This document shows, piece by piece, positions 8,275-16,558 of a stretch of DNA of 64,000 bases (position 1 is the first letter of the stretch; each line of letters starts with the position of its first letter). This DNA is from CAVYTF01 sp963771435 (GTDB taxonomy: Bacteria > Bacteroidota > Bacteroidia > Chitinophagales > Chitinophagaceae): the NCBI GenBank assembly GCA_963771435.1, contig CAVYTF010000008.1, positions 143,588 to 207,587 on the forward strand, written 5' to 3'. The position numbers were made by a program, and so were the translations under genes. Under the pieces are notes generated by a model. That model was not told where the DNA came from, made no database searches, and saw only the letters and a list, made by a program, of their open reading frames with translations.

Positions 8275-10308
8275 ATGTTCGCCTGGCATCAAATATATAA
8301 AGCAATAAAGCTAATCATTCTTAGTGTAATGGCGTTATTGTGCCTGCCTGCAGTGTATGCCCAAAAGCGGGTGGATAGTTCTGCTTTCTTAAAAAAGGTG
8401 ACCGTAACGGGGTATAAAAAAGCCAAATAGTTTTTCCTTCAACCGTTCCTGAACAGTTGCTGAACCATGAGGTATTGGAAGAAATAAATGCTGAATCAAT
8501 AGCTGACGCTGCCAAGTATTTTTCGGGGGTACTGATAAAGGACTATGGTGGGGTTGGCGGCCTTAAGACAATTTCTGTAAGAAGCCTGGGAGGGTTGAAT
8601 ACCGGACTTATATATGACGGTATACCCGTGGCCGATGCACAAACAGGACAAATAGACCTGAGTAAATTTTCAGCCACTTTTGTGCAAAGCCTTGAGCTTG
8701 ACCAAGCGAACCCGCAACAAATACTTTTGCCTGCAAGGGTGTATTCATCCGCAGCAGTTCTTTCTGTTGCTACCAATAGTTTTAATACTACCAATTTTAC
8801 ACAAACGAAATGGCAGGCGGGTATTAAGGAAGGTTCGTTTGGATTGTGGCAGCCATTTGCAGGAGTTTATTTGCCAGTAAGTAAAACGCTTGTAGTGAGT
8901 GCTAATGCAGAAGTGACAGGGGATAAAGGCAATTATCCTTATTATATTAATAACGGTATGTTCTCTCAAAAAGCGTATCGTATCAATTCGGATATACAAG
9001 CGTACCAGGGGAGATAAATGTTGTAAAGAGATTTGCAGACAGTTCCCAATGGCAGACGAAAGCCTGGTATTATAATTCTGACAGGGGCTTGCCGGGCAGC
9101 GTTATTTATTTCAACAATATTTCTGTACAGCGGCTTCAGGATAAGGACTTTTTTGCACAAAGCCGTTATGAGAAAAAACATCAGTAAGCACACTGCCTTA
9201 TTGTTTTCCGCCAAATACAGTTCTCTTTATACAAGATATACGGACCCTAACTTTTTGAATAACGCAGGTGGCCTGGATGACCGCTACATGCAGCAGGAAA
9301 TGTATGTGAGTGCAGCATTGAGCCAACGGTTTGGGAAATACTTTTCTAGCTTCGGTTGCTTCTGATTTTGCAACTACACATTTGAGTGCCAACATTACGC
9401 CGTTTGCAACGCCTACACGCGATGAGTGGTGGAACAGCGCTGCGGTACAATATGCAAGGGCGTGCTGGCAGGTAAATGCTTCGCTGCTGAATACAACCGT
9501 ACATGATAAAACTGAAATAGGGCCTGCTGCTACGAACAAAAGTGAATGGACGCCTACCGTTGCGGCGAGTTATAAAGCAAAGCCGCAAAGCCCCTTTTTG
9601 TTCCGCGCTTTTTATAAAGACATATTCCGGCTGCCCACTTTTAATGACCTGTATTATACCTATATAAGCAATGTAAGTCCAAAGCTGTTGCCGGAATATT
9701 CAAAGCAATATGATGCGGGGGCGACCTACTCGAAAAGCTTCACGGGCGCCCTGAAGCAGCTAAGCATAAGCGCAGATGGCTATTACAATACAGTGAAGGA
9801 TAAGATAATCGCTGTGCCTTCGCAGAATCTTTTTGTGTGGACAGTAGAGAACCTTGGAAAGGTGCATATAAAAGGATTGGACATTAGTGCCGAAGCTAAC
9901 GGTAAGTTTTCCTCAGTAGTCAAATGGTCTGCAAGAGTTGCTTATACCCTGCAACAGGCGCTTGATGTGACTGACCCGGCAAGCAGCGAGTATAAAAATG
10001 AAATCCCCTACACACCGGATAACTCTGGCTCTGCGTTGGCAAGTGCCTATTACGGGAACTGGAATGCAGGCTATAGCTTTTTATTCTCCGGCAGCAGGTA
10101 TATACTTGGTGAAAACAACCCCGCTAATGAGCTGGATGGATGGGGCACGCATGATGTGTTTGTTGCCCGAACTATTAAGCTGCGCCATTTTAAAACAACG
10201 GTCAAAGGGCAAATAAATAATCTTTTTAATGCCGGGTATGAGGTGATAAAATATTACCCCATGCCAGGCAGCAATTATACCATAAGCATACTATTTAAAA
10301 ATTCATAA
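8275..10308 (+). pseudogene. btuB: TonB-dependent cobalamin receptor (BtuB-like), interrupted by four 1-bp indels
   Basis: Outer membrane receptor expected to import B12 with TonB energy. The reconstructed product is 677 aa. It has a signal peptide ending PAVYAQ, a possible TonB box (VTVTGYKKA), and a plug domain (FSGVLIKDYGGVGGLKTISV, LIYDGIPVADAQTGQIDLS). A 22-stranded-type barrel follows, ending TISILFKNS. The frame breaks at four places: A run 8425-8427 (one base missing), G run 9008-9011 (one missing), A run 9173-9178 (one extra) and T run 9342-9345 (one extra). The changes sum to zero, and the sequence between them is unbroken and conserved. All lie in homopolymers, so sequence error is more likely than decay. 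The upstream riboswitch and the downstream propeller lipoprotein support the B12 role. Confidence 0.85.
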
Positions 10309-10318
10309 ATCAATTAAA

Positions 10319-11380
10319 ATGAAAAAAATCAATCTTCTTTCCCTCGCAATGGCTTTGATAGTTATTGGCGTATCCTGTAAAAAAACCGAAGTAGTTACTC
10401 CGGCGCCAGCGGTTACAACAGGAGTCTATTCATTAAACCAGGGCGTATACAACGATAACAATACGACCCTTACCTACTATGATTTTGGCACCAGTACGGC
10501 CACAACAGATTTCTTTAATAGCGTAAATGGCTTTGGCCTTGGCGATACCGGCAGTGATTTTATTATTTATGGAGGTAAGTTATATATTGTCATGAATAAC
10601 TCCGGTTATGTGGCGGTTGCTAATGCTTTCACTGCCAAGTTTATTGATTCCATCAGTTTCCTGAATGCAGGCGTAAACCGTGGCCCTGAAAATATAGTGA
10701 GCTACGGGTCAAATGTGTTTGTGTCAGCCACCGATGGTACGGTGTCGGTGATTGATACCACATCGCTTTCCATCATAAAAACCATTACCGTTGGTACAAA
10801 CCCTGCGCAGATGGCCATATCCGGCTACAACCTTTACGTGAGCAACTCGGGTGGCTATGGTGCCTATGATTCTACAGTTTCGGTGATAAACCTGGTATCG
10901 TTTGGAGTAACGGGACAGATCACGGTTGGTGTTAACCCCGGCTCCATTGCCGCTGATAATTCGGGTAATATTTATGTTGCCTGCACGGGGGATTATAATA
11001 CCATCGGGCCTTCATTTGCAAAAGTGAATACAAGCACCAATACCGTTACAAAATCTGCAGATACGGCTGTGGGCACCGTGCGTTATTATAATAATTACCT
11101 GTACGTAACGGGGGGGTATTATGGCAGTTCAAACGTGCGGGTATTGAGCACAACCGATTTTAGTGTTGTAAAGACGAATTTTGTGAGCGACGGCACTGCT
11201 ATAGCCACACCTTATGGTTTAGATATTGACCCTGCAACAGGCGATGTGTATGTTGGGGATGCCAAAGATTATGTTTCTTCAGGAGAGGTTTTTTGTTTTG
11301 ATACAAACGGAAACAAGAAGTTTTCTTTCTCCACGTCGCCAACTGCAAGCCCGGTAAGAGTGGTGCTGGTACAGCATTAA
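10319..11380 (+). CDS. YncE/DUF5074-like beta-propeller lipoprotein
   Basis: 353 aa with a lipoprotein signal peptide (MKKINLLSLAMALIVIGVSC, then KK). The body is a seven-bladed-type propeller with repeating segments such as TVSVIDTTSLSIIKTITVG, NPAQMAISGYNLYVSNSGG, STVSVINLVSFGVTGQITVG and NPGSIAADNSGNIYVACTG. It starts 10 nt after the btuB-like stop, so it shares the riboswitch-controlled transcript. In Bacteroidota B12 uptake loci, a surface propeller protein of this kind commonly accompanies the receptor. A substrate-capture or scaffold role is inferred, not shown. The BtuFCD ABC importer genes that often follow are absent here. Confidence 0.85.
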   Translation: MKKINLLSLAMALIVIGVSCKKTEVVTPAPAVTTGVYSLNQGVYNDNNTTLTYYDFGTSTATTDFFNSVNGFGLGDTGSDFIIYGGKLYIVMNNSGYVAVANAFTAKFIDSISFLNAGVNRGPENIVSYGSNVFVSATDGTVSVIDTTSLSIIKTITVGTNPAQMAISGYNLYVSNSGGYGAYDSTVSVINLVSFGVTGQITVGVNPGSIAADNSGNIYVACTGDYNTIGPSFAKVNTSTNTVTKSADTAVGTVRYYNNYLYVTGGYYGSSNVRVLSTTDFSVVKTNFVSDGTAIATPYGLDIDPATGDVYVGDAKDYVSSGEVFCFDTNGNKKFSFSTSPTASPVRVVLVQH

Positions 11381-11463
11381 TAGGGAATATTGGGGATTAT
11401 AGGCAGGAAAGGAAGAAAAATGAGAATTGGAGTACATTTTTTATCATTCAGATGAGGTGTGGA

Positions 11464-11631
11464 GCGGTTCCGCGTTACCGCCGACGGACTCCGCGTTAAC
11501 GCCAAGGGTCTCAGCGCTAACGCCCAATGGCTCCGCGCTAACGCCGAATAGCTCCGCGTTAACGCCGAAGGGTTCCGCACTAACGCCAAGGGACTCGGCG
11601 CTAACGCCGAATAGCTCCGCGCTAACGCCGA
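11464..11631. repeat. Array A: eight 21-bp tandem units
   Basis: Eight consecutive units of exactly 21 bp, consensus close to CTCCGCGCTAACGCCGAATAG. Units differ at scattered positions. The core GCGTTAACGC is a perfect 10-bp palindrome in two units and has one mismatch in most others. The array sits between the propeller lipoprotein (+) and a small membrane gene (-), two converging transcripts. Open frames through it on both strands (heptapeptide SALTPxx on +) follow from a 21-bp period and look non-coding. Confidence 0.9.
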
Positions 11632-11713
11632 ATGAGTAGGAACCTCCGCCAAGAAGTTCATAATTAACTACTTAAGTTTTAGAACAGGAGAAGCAGCACT
11701 CAAAAATGGCCCA

Positions 11714-11875
11714 TCAATTGTTAAATTCAGTAGGCGTTTCCTCCTGATGCACTCCTTTGTACCTGCCATGGCACTGCGCCACCAGCACAAATAAAACAAA
11801 GATGACCACAAAGGAAAACAGAATGGTAAGCGTGTAACGTTTTGTATCGGCTGACTCAAATTCTTGTTTTGACAT
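11714..11875 (-). CDS. Small single-pass membrane protein (53 aa)
   Basis: Starts MSKQEFESADTKRYT and ends TEFNN. One hydrophobic helix (about residues 17-34, rich in F, V and L) is flanked by a charged cytoplasmic-type head and a tail containing CHGRYKGVHQEET. I do not recognise the family. Its 3' end lies about 80 bp from array A. It is downstream of the M23 peptidase gene on the same strand, with about 60 bp between, so co-transcription is possible. Support is the clean ATG, the coherent membrane-protein layout and the lack of a better frame. Confidence 0.6.
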   Translation of the reverse strand: MSKQEFESADTKRYTLTILFSFVVIFVLFVLVAQCHGRYKGVHQEETPTEFNN

Positions 11876-11933
11876 AATTTTTATTTTTGGTTGAACGATG
11901 GCGAAATTGGTGCGCTAAAATATAAAATTCTTG

Positions 11934-12645
11934 TTAACTGCGGGCATATTGCATCATTTTCAGAATAATATCGGCGTCGGGGCAGTTAGCCAGGTACTTT
12001 CCGCTCTCGGATATTTTGCAAACGCCGGGGTAATCACCCTTCATGCCTTCCATATCGGCAATGACCTGGAAATGGAGAATGCGGCGGCCAATGCCCGTTC
12101 TCATTTTCGTTGCCAAAATGAGCAAACGTTTCGCCCACGCTGATAAACTGCCCAACCCTTAAAGTACCAAGGTCGGCAAGCGAAAGATGGCCATATAAAG
12201 TATAAAATAAAAGCGTGTCGAGCTGGTGCTGCAGCACAATGGTAGGACCGTAATCGCCAAAGGCATCATTAAATTTAAAGCTGTGGATCGTGCCGCCAAG
12301 AGGCGCAAACACAGGCGTGCCTGCCTTTCCCCAAATATCAATGCCCAGGTGCAGCCGCCGTGGCTCCCCATTTTTATTTGCGCCGAAAATATTGCTGCGG
12401 CTATAGAGCTCCCTTAGTTCTGCATAGCCACCAATGCCGTAAAGGGCTTGCGGGGCCTGCAACTTTTCAGCGATATAGTTTGTAAATAATTCTGTGTGAT
12501 TAAAAATGTTTTCGGAGAGGGTTTCATTCTTGTCTGTAAAATCCATCAGTAAAAGCTTGTCACGCGTGTTGTCGAAAGGGACCACATTTACAAAAATATG
12601 CTCATAAGCTTTTAAAACAGTAGCGAGGTTTTTATTGTTTGCCAT
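11934..12645 (-). CDS. M23-family peptidoglycan endopeptidase (frameshifted)
   Basis: LytM-type metallopeptidase of about 237 aa that cuts peptide cross-links in peptidoglycan. The zinc motif first half is RRLHLGIDIW (HxxxD), followed by the GTPVFAPLGGTIHSF and YGPTIVLQHQ beta strands. TLYGHLSLADLGTLRVGQ is characteristic. The second zinc motif, HLHFQ, appears only after correcting one extra base at 12078-12079; as read, the frame ends 30 codons later in an unrelated tail. After correction it continues to NCPDADIILKMMQYARS. No signal peptide is evident at the N-terminus (MANNKNLATVLKAYEH), which is unusual for this family and could mean export by another route or a cytoplasmic role. Confidence 0.83.
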
Positions 12646-12774
12646 GGCTTAAAGGTATATGGAAGTTTTATGTTTTAGGCAAAGGCCGATATTTTTAAGG
12701 AAGAATTTTTTTGGGGTACAAAATAAATAACTTGCTATTTTCACAAAGTTGCGACTTCTTTAAACAGTAAAATT

Positions 12775-13905
12775 ATGAGTGTAAATAAAGCAGGCATTCT
12801 TGGCGGGGGACAATTGGGGCGAATGCTTTTGCAGGCCTCAGCAAATTATGTGGTTGAAACTTCAGTGCTGGAAAATGATGAACACTGCCCTGCAGCTCAT
12901 TTGTGCCATCATTTTGTAAAGGGCGATATCCGCGATTTTGAAACTGTTTATAATTTTGGAAAAGGGTTGGATGCGCTGACTATCGAAATAGAATCTGTAA
13001 ATGTGGAGGCGTTGGAGAAATTAGAAAGCGAGGGAGTAAAGGTTTATCCAAAACCATCTGCGATACGGATAATTAAAAATAAGGTCACACAGAAGGAATT
13101 TTATAAGAACAATGAAATTCCTTCGCCGTCTTTTATTGTTACGCAAAATTTGAGTGAACTGAAAAATCAGGTAGCTTTTCTTCCTGCCGTGCACAAAATT
13201 GGAGAAGGAGGCTACGACGGTAAAGGAGTGCAGGTGCTTAAAAGCAAGGATGATATAGGGAAAGGCTTTGATTCACCCGCAGTGTTGGAGAAAATGGTGA
13301 ACATAAAAAAAGAAATTGCCATTATTGTTGCCATGAATGACAAGGGTGAAACTGCCATTTATCCACCAGCAGAAATGATCTTCGACCCTGTATTAAATTT
13401 ACTTAATTATCAAATCAGCCCCGCCCATTTGCCACAACAGGTCTTGTGGAAAGCAGAAGCCATTGCAAGAAAAGTAGTGCAGTCGCTGAAAAGTGCAGGT
13501 TTGTTTGCCATTGAATTATTTATTGACAGGGACGATAACGTTATGGTAAATGAAACCGCGCCACGTGTTCACAACAGCGGCCACCACACTATTGAAGCAA
13601 ACTATTCCAGCCAGTTCGATATGCTTTGGCGCATCATGCTTGGTTTTCCGTTGGGCAATACAAAAGCTATTTTGCCCTCTTCCATCGTAAATATTTTAGG
13701 CGCTGAAAATCATTCAGGCGAAGCCAAATATGAGGGCCTTGAGGAAGTGTTGAAAATGGATAATGTATTTGTGCATCTTTACGGAAAAGCAGAGACGAGA
13801 CCCGGCAGGAAGATGGGGCATGTGACTATTATAAGCAATGACTATGGGGACCTGACTTATAAGGCGAATAAGATCAAGCACACTTTAAAAGTTTGTAGTT
13901 TGTAG
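12775..13905 (+). CDS. purK: N5-carboxyaminoimidazole ribonucleotide synthase PurK
   Basis: ATP-grasp enzyme of purine synthesis that makes N5-CAIR from AIR, bicarbonate and ATP. The N-terminus AGILGGGQLGRMLLQAS is the PurK nucleotide/AIR-binding start. The ATP-grasp core shows KIGEGGYDGKGV, LEKMVNIKKEIAIIVA, AIELFIDRDDNVMVNETAPR and VHNSGHHTIE. 376 aa, normal length. The last residues (VCSL) and the stop codon are encoded by the first heptamers of the 13890-13963 repeat, so the natural C-terminus has been replaced or trimmed by a few residues. purE, the next enzyme, lies 455 bp downstream, separated by a four-helix-bundle gene. Confidence 0.96.
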   Translation: MSVNKAGILGGGQLGRMLLQASANYVVETSVLENDEHCPAAHLCHHFVKGDIRDFETVYNFGKGLDALTIEIESVNVEALEKLESEGVKVYPKPSAIRIIKNKVTQKEFYKNNEIPSPSFIVTQNLSELKNQVAFLPAVHKIGEGGYDGKGVQVLKSKDDIGKGFDSPAVLEKMVNIKKEIAIIVAMNDKGETAIYPPAEMIFDPVLNLLNYQISPAHLPQQVLWKAEAIARKVVQSLKSAGLFAIELFIDRDDNVMVNETAPRVHNSGHHTIEANYSSQFDMLWRIMLGFPLGNTKAILPSSIVNILGAENHSGEAKYEGLEEVLKMDNVFVHLYGKAETRPGRKMGHVTIISNDYGDLTYKANKIKHTLKVCSL

Positions 13906-13963
13906 TTTATAGTTTGTAGTTTATAGTTTGTAGTTTATAGTTTGTAGTTTATAGTTTGTAGTT
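13890..13963. repeat. Heptamer array, left side of the purK-purE insert
   Basis: Ten consecutive 7-bp units, AGTTTGT or AGTTTAT, alternating for most of the run, then AGTT directly before the ATG of the next gene. The first units encode the last purK codons and its TAG stop. The right-hand array at 14387-14414 is its inverse complement. Confidence 0.9.
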
Positions 13964-14368
13964 ATGGCAACCGTTCAACAATTTGAAGATTTAGAAATAT
14001 GGAAAAAGGCAAGAGAACTTGCGAAAGAAGTTTATACAATTACTTTTAAAGAGCCTATTTCTCTTGACTTCAGGCTTAAAGACCAGATGAGGGGTTCTGT
14101 CGGTTCAATAATGGATAATATTGCTGAAGGGTTTGAAAGAGCAAGCAGGCTTGAGTTTTTAAATTGCTTAAGCATATCTAAAGGTGAGGCCGGCGAATTA
14201 AAATCTCAATTGTACAGAGCACGGGATGCAAATTATATTGATGAACAAATGTTTGCCGATTTATATAACAAAGCAAACGACATAACAAAAATGATAACTT
14301 CGTTTATAGCATACCTTAACAAATCTGACATTAAAGGTCAAAAATTCAAAAACAGACAGAATGGATGA
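13964..14368 (+). CDS. Four-helix bundle protein (23S rRNA intervening-sequence type, S23)
   Basis: 134 aa matching the four-helix-bundle/S23 family: FEDLEIWKKARELAKEVY at the start, then FRLKDQMRGSVGSIMDNIAEGFER with the family's conserved NIAEG, and FLNCLSISKGEAGELKSQLYRARD. First described as ORFs inside 23S rRNA intervening sequences, such proteins are common and scattered in Bacteroidota; their function is not established. Here it sits between purK and purE, directly abuts heptamer repeats upstream, and its stop overlaps the purE start. Flanking repeats are inverted relative to each other, as expected for an inserted cassette. Confidence 0.9.
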   Translation: MATVQQFEDLEIWKKARELAKEVYTITFKEPISLDFRLKDQMRGSVGSIMDNIAEGFERASRLEFLNCLSISKGEAGELKSQLYRARDANYIDEQMFADLYNKANDITKMITSFIAYLNKSDIKGQKFKNRQNG

Positions 14369-14927
14369 ATCACAAATAGCCCCCGAACTACAAACTACAA
14401 ACTACAAACTACAAACTCCTCTCGTTGGAATTATCATGGGAAGCGACAGCGACCTGAGTGTTATGCGTGATGCTGCTGATATTTTAAAGGAATTTACTAT
14501 TCCGTTTGAACTAACCATTGTGTCTGCTCACCGCACTCCAAAGCGCATGATGGAATATGCATCTACTGCAAAAAATAGGGGCTTGAAAGTGATTATTGCA
14601 GGCGCTGGTGGTGCGGCGCATTTGCCGGGAATGGTTGCTGCTGTTACTGTTTTGCCCGTTATTGGCGTGCCAATAAAATCTTCCAACTCTATTGATGGCT
14701 GGGATTCAGTATTATCTATCCTTCAAATGCCTAGTGGTGTGCCTGTTGCAACCGTTGCTTTAAACGCAGCAAAAAATGCAGGAATATTAGCTGCACAAAT
14801 TATTGGCGCCCATGATGAAACTGTTTCTGAAAAACTAAAACAATTTAAAGGCAATCTTGAAGATGCAGTAAAAAATAAAGTGAAAAAGATGGGTGAAGAA
14901 TGGGCAAATGAGTTTGATAAAAAGTAA
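14361..14927 (+). CDS. purE: N5-carboxyaminoimidazole ribonucleotide mutase PurE
   Basis: Converts N5-CAIR to CAIR, the step after PurK. The core is clear: VGIIMGSDSDLSVM, VSAHRTPKRMMEYA, VIIAGAGGAAHLPGMVA and PVIGVPIKSS, with the active-site serine, histidine and glycine-rich loop of class I PurE. The family normally starts two to six residues before VGIIMGSDSD. Here the only in-frame ATG is 25 codons upstream, overlapping the four-helix-bundle stop by 8 bp. The extra N-terminus (ELQTTNYKLQTP) is encoded by the heptamer repeat, so the native start region appears to have been replaced. Confidence 0.95.
   Translation: MDESQIAPELQTTNYKLQTPLVGIIMGSDSDLSVMRDAADILKEFTIPFELTIVSAHRTPKRMMEYASTAKNRGLKVIIAGAGGAAHLPGMVAAVTVLPVIGVPIKSSNSIDGWDSVLSILQMPSGVPVATVALNAAKNAGILAAQIIGAHDETVSEKLKQFKGNLEDAVKNKVKKMGEEWANEFDKK
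14387..14414. repeat. Heptamer array, right side of the purK-purE insert (inside purE)
   Basis: Four tandem copies of ACTACAA followed by ACTCC. This is the inverse complement of the AGTTTGT heptamers at 13890-13963, giving inverted terminal arrays around the four-helix-bundle gene. It is translated as part of the purE N-terminus. Confidence 0.9.
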
Positions 14928-14933
14928 ATAGTA

Positions 14934-16535
14934 TCAAATTTCAAGGATGGCGAACTGCTGTTCCAGGCTTAAAGAATTAGCCAGTAATATTTGAATTAGC
15001 GCCCTCCCATACTTTGCATAAAATCCTGCAATGTTTTCTGTTCGTTCCTGCAAGCTATTATTTGGAAACAATGTTGACTTGAGCTTTTGTATTTGCCTTT
15101 GCTCTGATTCAAATTTCTTTCTTTCTGCACGAAGCATTTTCTTCTCCAATTCTACTATTCGTTTTAAAGCTTGTGTTTGTATGGCTTCCACATGTTGCTG
15201 TAAAGTGTTGTCAGCTTCGCCTGCAATTAATTTAATATGCTGATAAAACTCTTTCAACTGTCCAGTTTGTTTGTCAAGACTAAGCTCATTGGATGAATTT
15301 CTTTCTACTATTTCATTAATAAGAAATAAATCATCTTTAAAAAGATCTTTTGGAGTAAAGCCCAGTTGAGTGATCTTTTCTTTTTGTTTTTCATCAATCA
15401 GCAAAAAAGAATTTCTTAAAACTAAAACTGGGTAGGGCACTTGCACGGCTTCAAAAACTTTTTTCAATTCAAGCCAATAAGCTATCTCGCCACCTCCACC
15501 AATAAAAACGATATTGGGCAATATAGTTTCCTGAAAAACGCCACGCAATATTACGTTTGCACTGAATCTTTCAGAATGAGTTTCTAATTCTGTGAGAATT
15601 GACTCTTGGTTAAAACTCAACGCTGTATTTTGTACTTCATACATCGTATCCCGCACTTCTATTCTTTCTCTTTTATTATCTAATAAATAAAACAAATTCA
15701 GTTCCCTTCCGGCTGCCTGCACTTTATGATGTTTTTGCAGATCAGCAATGGTTGCTGCAACTGCCTTATGAGAGAATTGTTCTGTCAGTTCTTTTTTTAC
15801 AACATCATTAAAAAGCTTTTTCAAGTTGACATTATCCGGAATCAAAATCACTAAGCCATATTCCCCAAATAACTCACTCACTATTTCTAAAGTTGCTTGC
15901 TGAATAGTGACACCTTCTTTGTAATATTTTTTAAATAAGGAAATAATTTCCTCGCTGTATTTTTCTACCCCAAGCTGCCCCTGCATTTTTTCTATTAAAG
16001 CAATGAGGGCCTTGTCCACCTTCATTCTACCAACAGCTCCTGTTTGTTTTGTCTGCCATTGATACTTTTCGCCTTTGATAAAAGTAGTGCCTATCTCATC
16101 AATATCTGCATCCTCACTGCCCATATAATAAACAGGCACAAAATGATAGGCAGGCAATTCTTGGGAAAAAAATTGGGCAAGCTTTATAGCATGTAATATT
16201 TTATAAACAAAATATAATGGCCCTGTAAAAATATTAGGCTGATGCGCAGTGGTAATTGTAAAAGTATTTTCCCCAGAAAGCAACTCAATGTTTTTATAAA
16301 GAGTTGCTGAAACTCTTATATTCTTATACTGCTTCTTCAGTTCTTCAACAAGTACTTCTCTTTGTTGTGGAAAAGCCTGCCTGTTTTTGATCGCAGCTTT
16401 TATGCCTGCAATAGAAACCGGGTTTTGATAGAAAGCTTTTAATTGCTCGGCTTGTTCTACATAATCAACAACGATCTTTGAAAAGAAACCTGTAGACGGG
16501 TAATCTATTTTGGTACACTCAGCTTTCATAAGCAT
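14934..16535 (-). CDS. bshC: Bacillithiol biosynthesis cysteine-adding enzyme BshC
   Basis: Last enzyme of bacillithiol synthesis: it adds cysteine to glucosaminyl-malate. 533 aa, normal length. Family blocks include FTITTAHQPNIFTGPLYFVYKI, FVPVYYMGSEDADIDEIG, GLVILIPDN, LRGVFQETILPNIVFIGGGG, EIAYWLELK, and a C-terminal coiled coil (about 425-480). A stretch around 15620-15665 encoding RIEVRDTMYEVQNT reads on the DNA as the TACGATGTATGAAGTAC-type word repeat common between Bacteroidota genes, so a short repeat seems to have entered the coding region in frame. The 3' end converges with purE. rimO lies 23 bp upstream on the same strand. Confidence 0.95.
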   Translation of the reverse strand: MLMKAECTKIDYPSTGFFSKIVVDYVEQAEQLKAFYQNPVSIAGIKAAIKNRQAFPQQREVLVEELKKQYKNIRVSATLYKNIELLSGENTFTITTAHQPNIFTGPLYFVYKILHAIKLAQFFSQELPAYHFVPVYYMGSEDADIDEIGTTFIKGEKYQWQTKQTGAVGRMKVDKALIALIEKMQGQLGVEKYSEEIISLFKKYYKEGVTIQQATLEIVSELFGEYGLVILIPDNVNLKKLFNDVVKKELTEQFSHKAVAATIADLQKHHKVQAAGRELNLFYLLDNKRERIEVRDTMYEVQNTALSFNQESILTELETHSERFSANVILRGVFQETILPNIVFIGGGGEIAYWLELKKVFEAVQVPYPVLVLRNSFLLIDEKQKEKITQLGFTPKDLFKDDLFLINEIVERNSSNELSLDKQTGQLKEFYQHIKLIAGEADNTLQQHVEAIQTQALKRIVELEKKMLRAERKKFESEQRQIQKLKSTLFPNNSLQERTENIAGFYAKYGRALIQILLANSLSLEQQFAILEI

Positions 16536-16558
16536 TTGCTCATCAATATTCTCAATTA

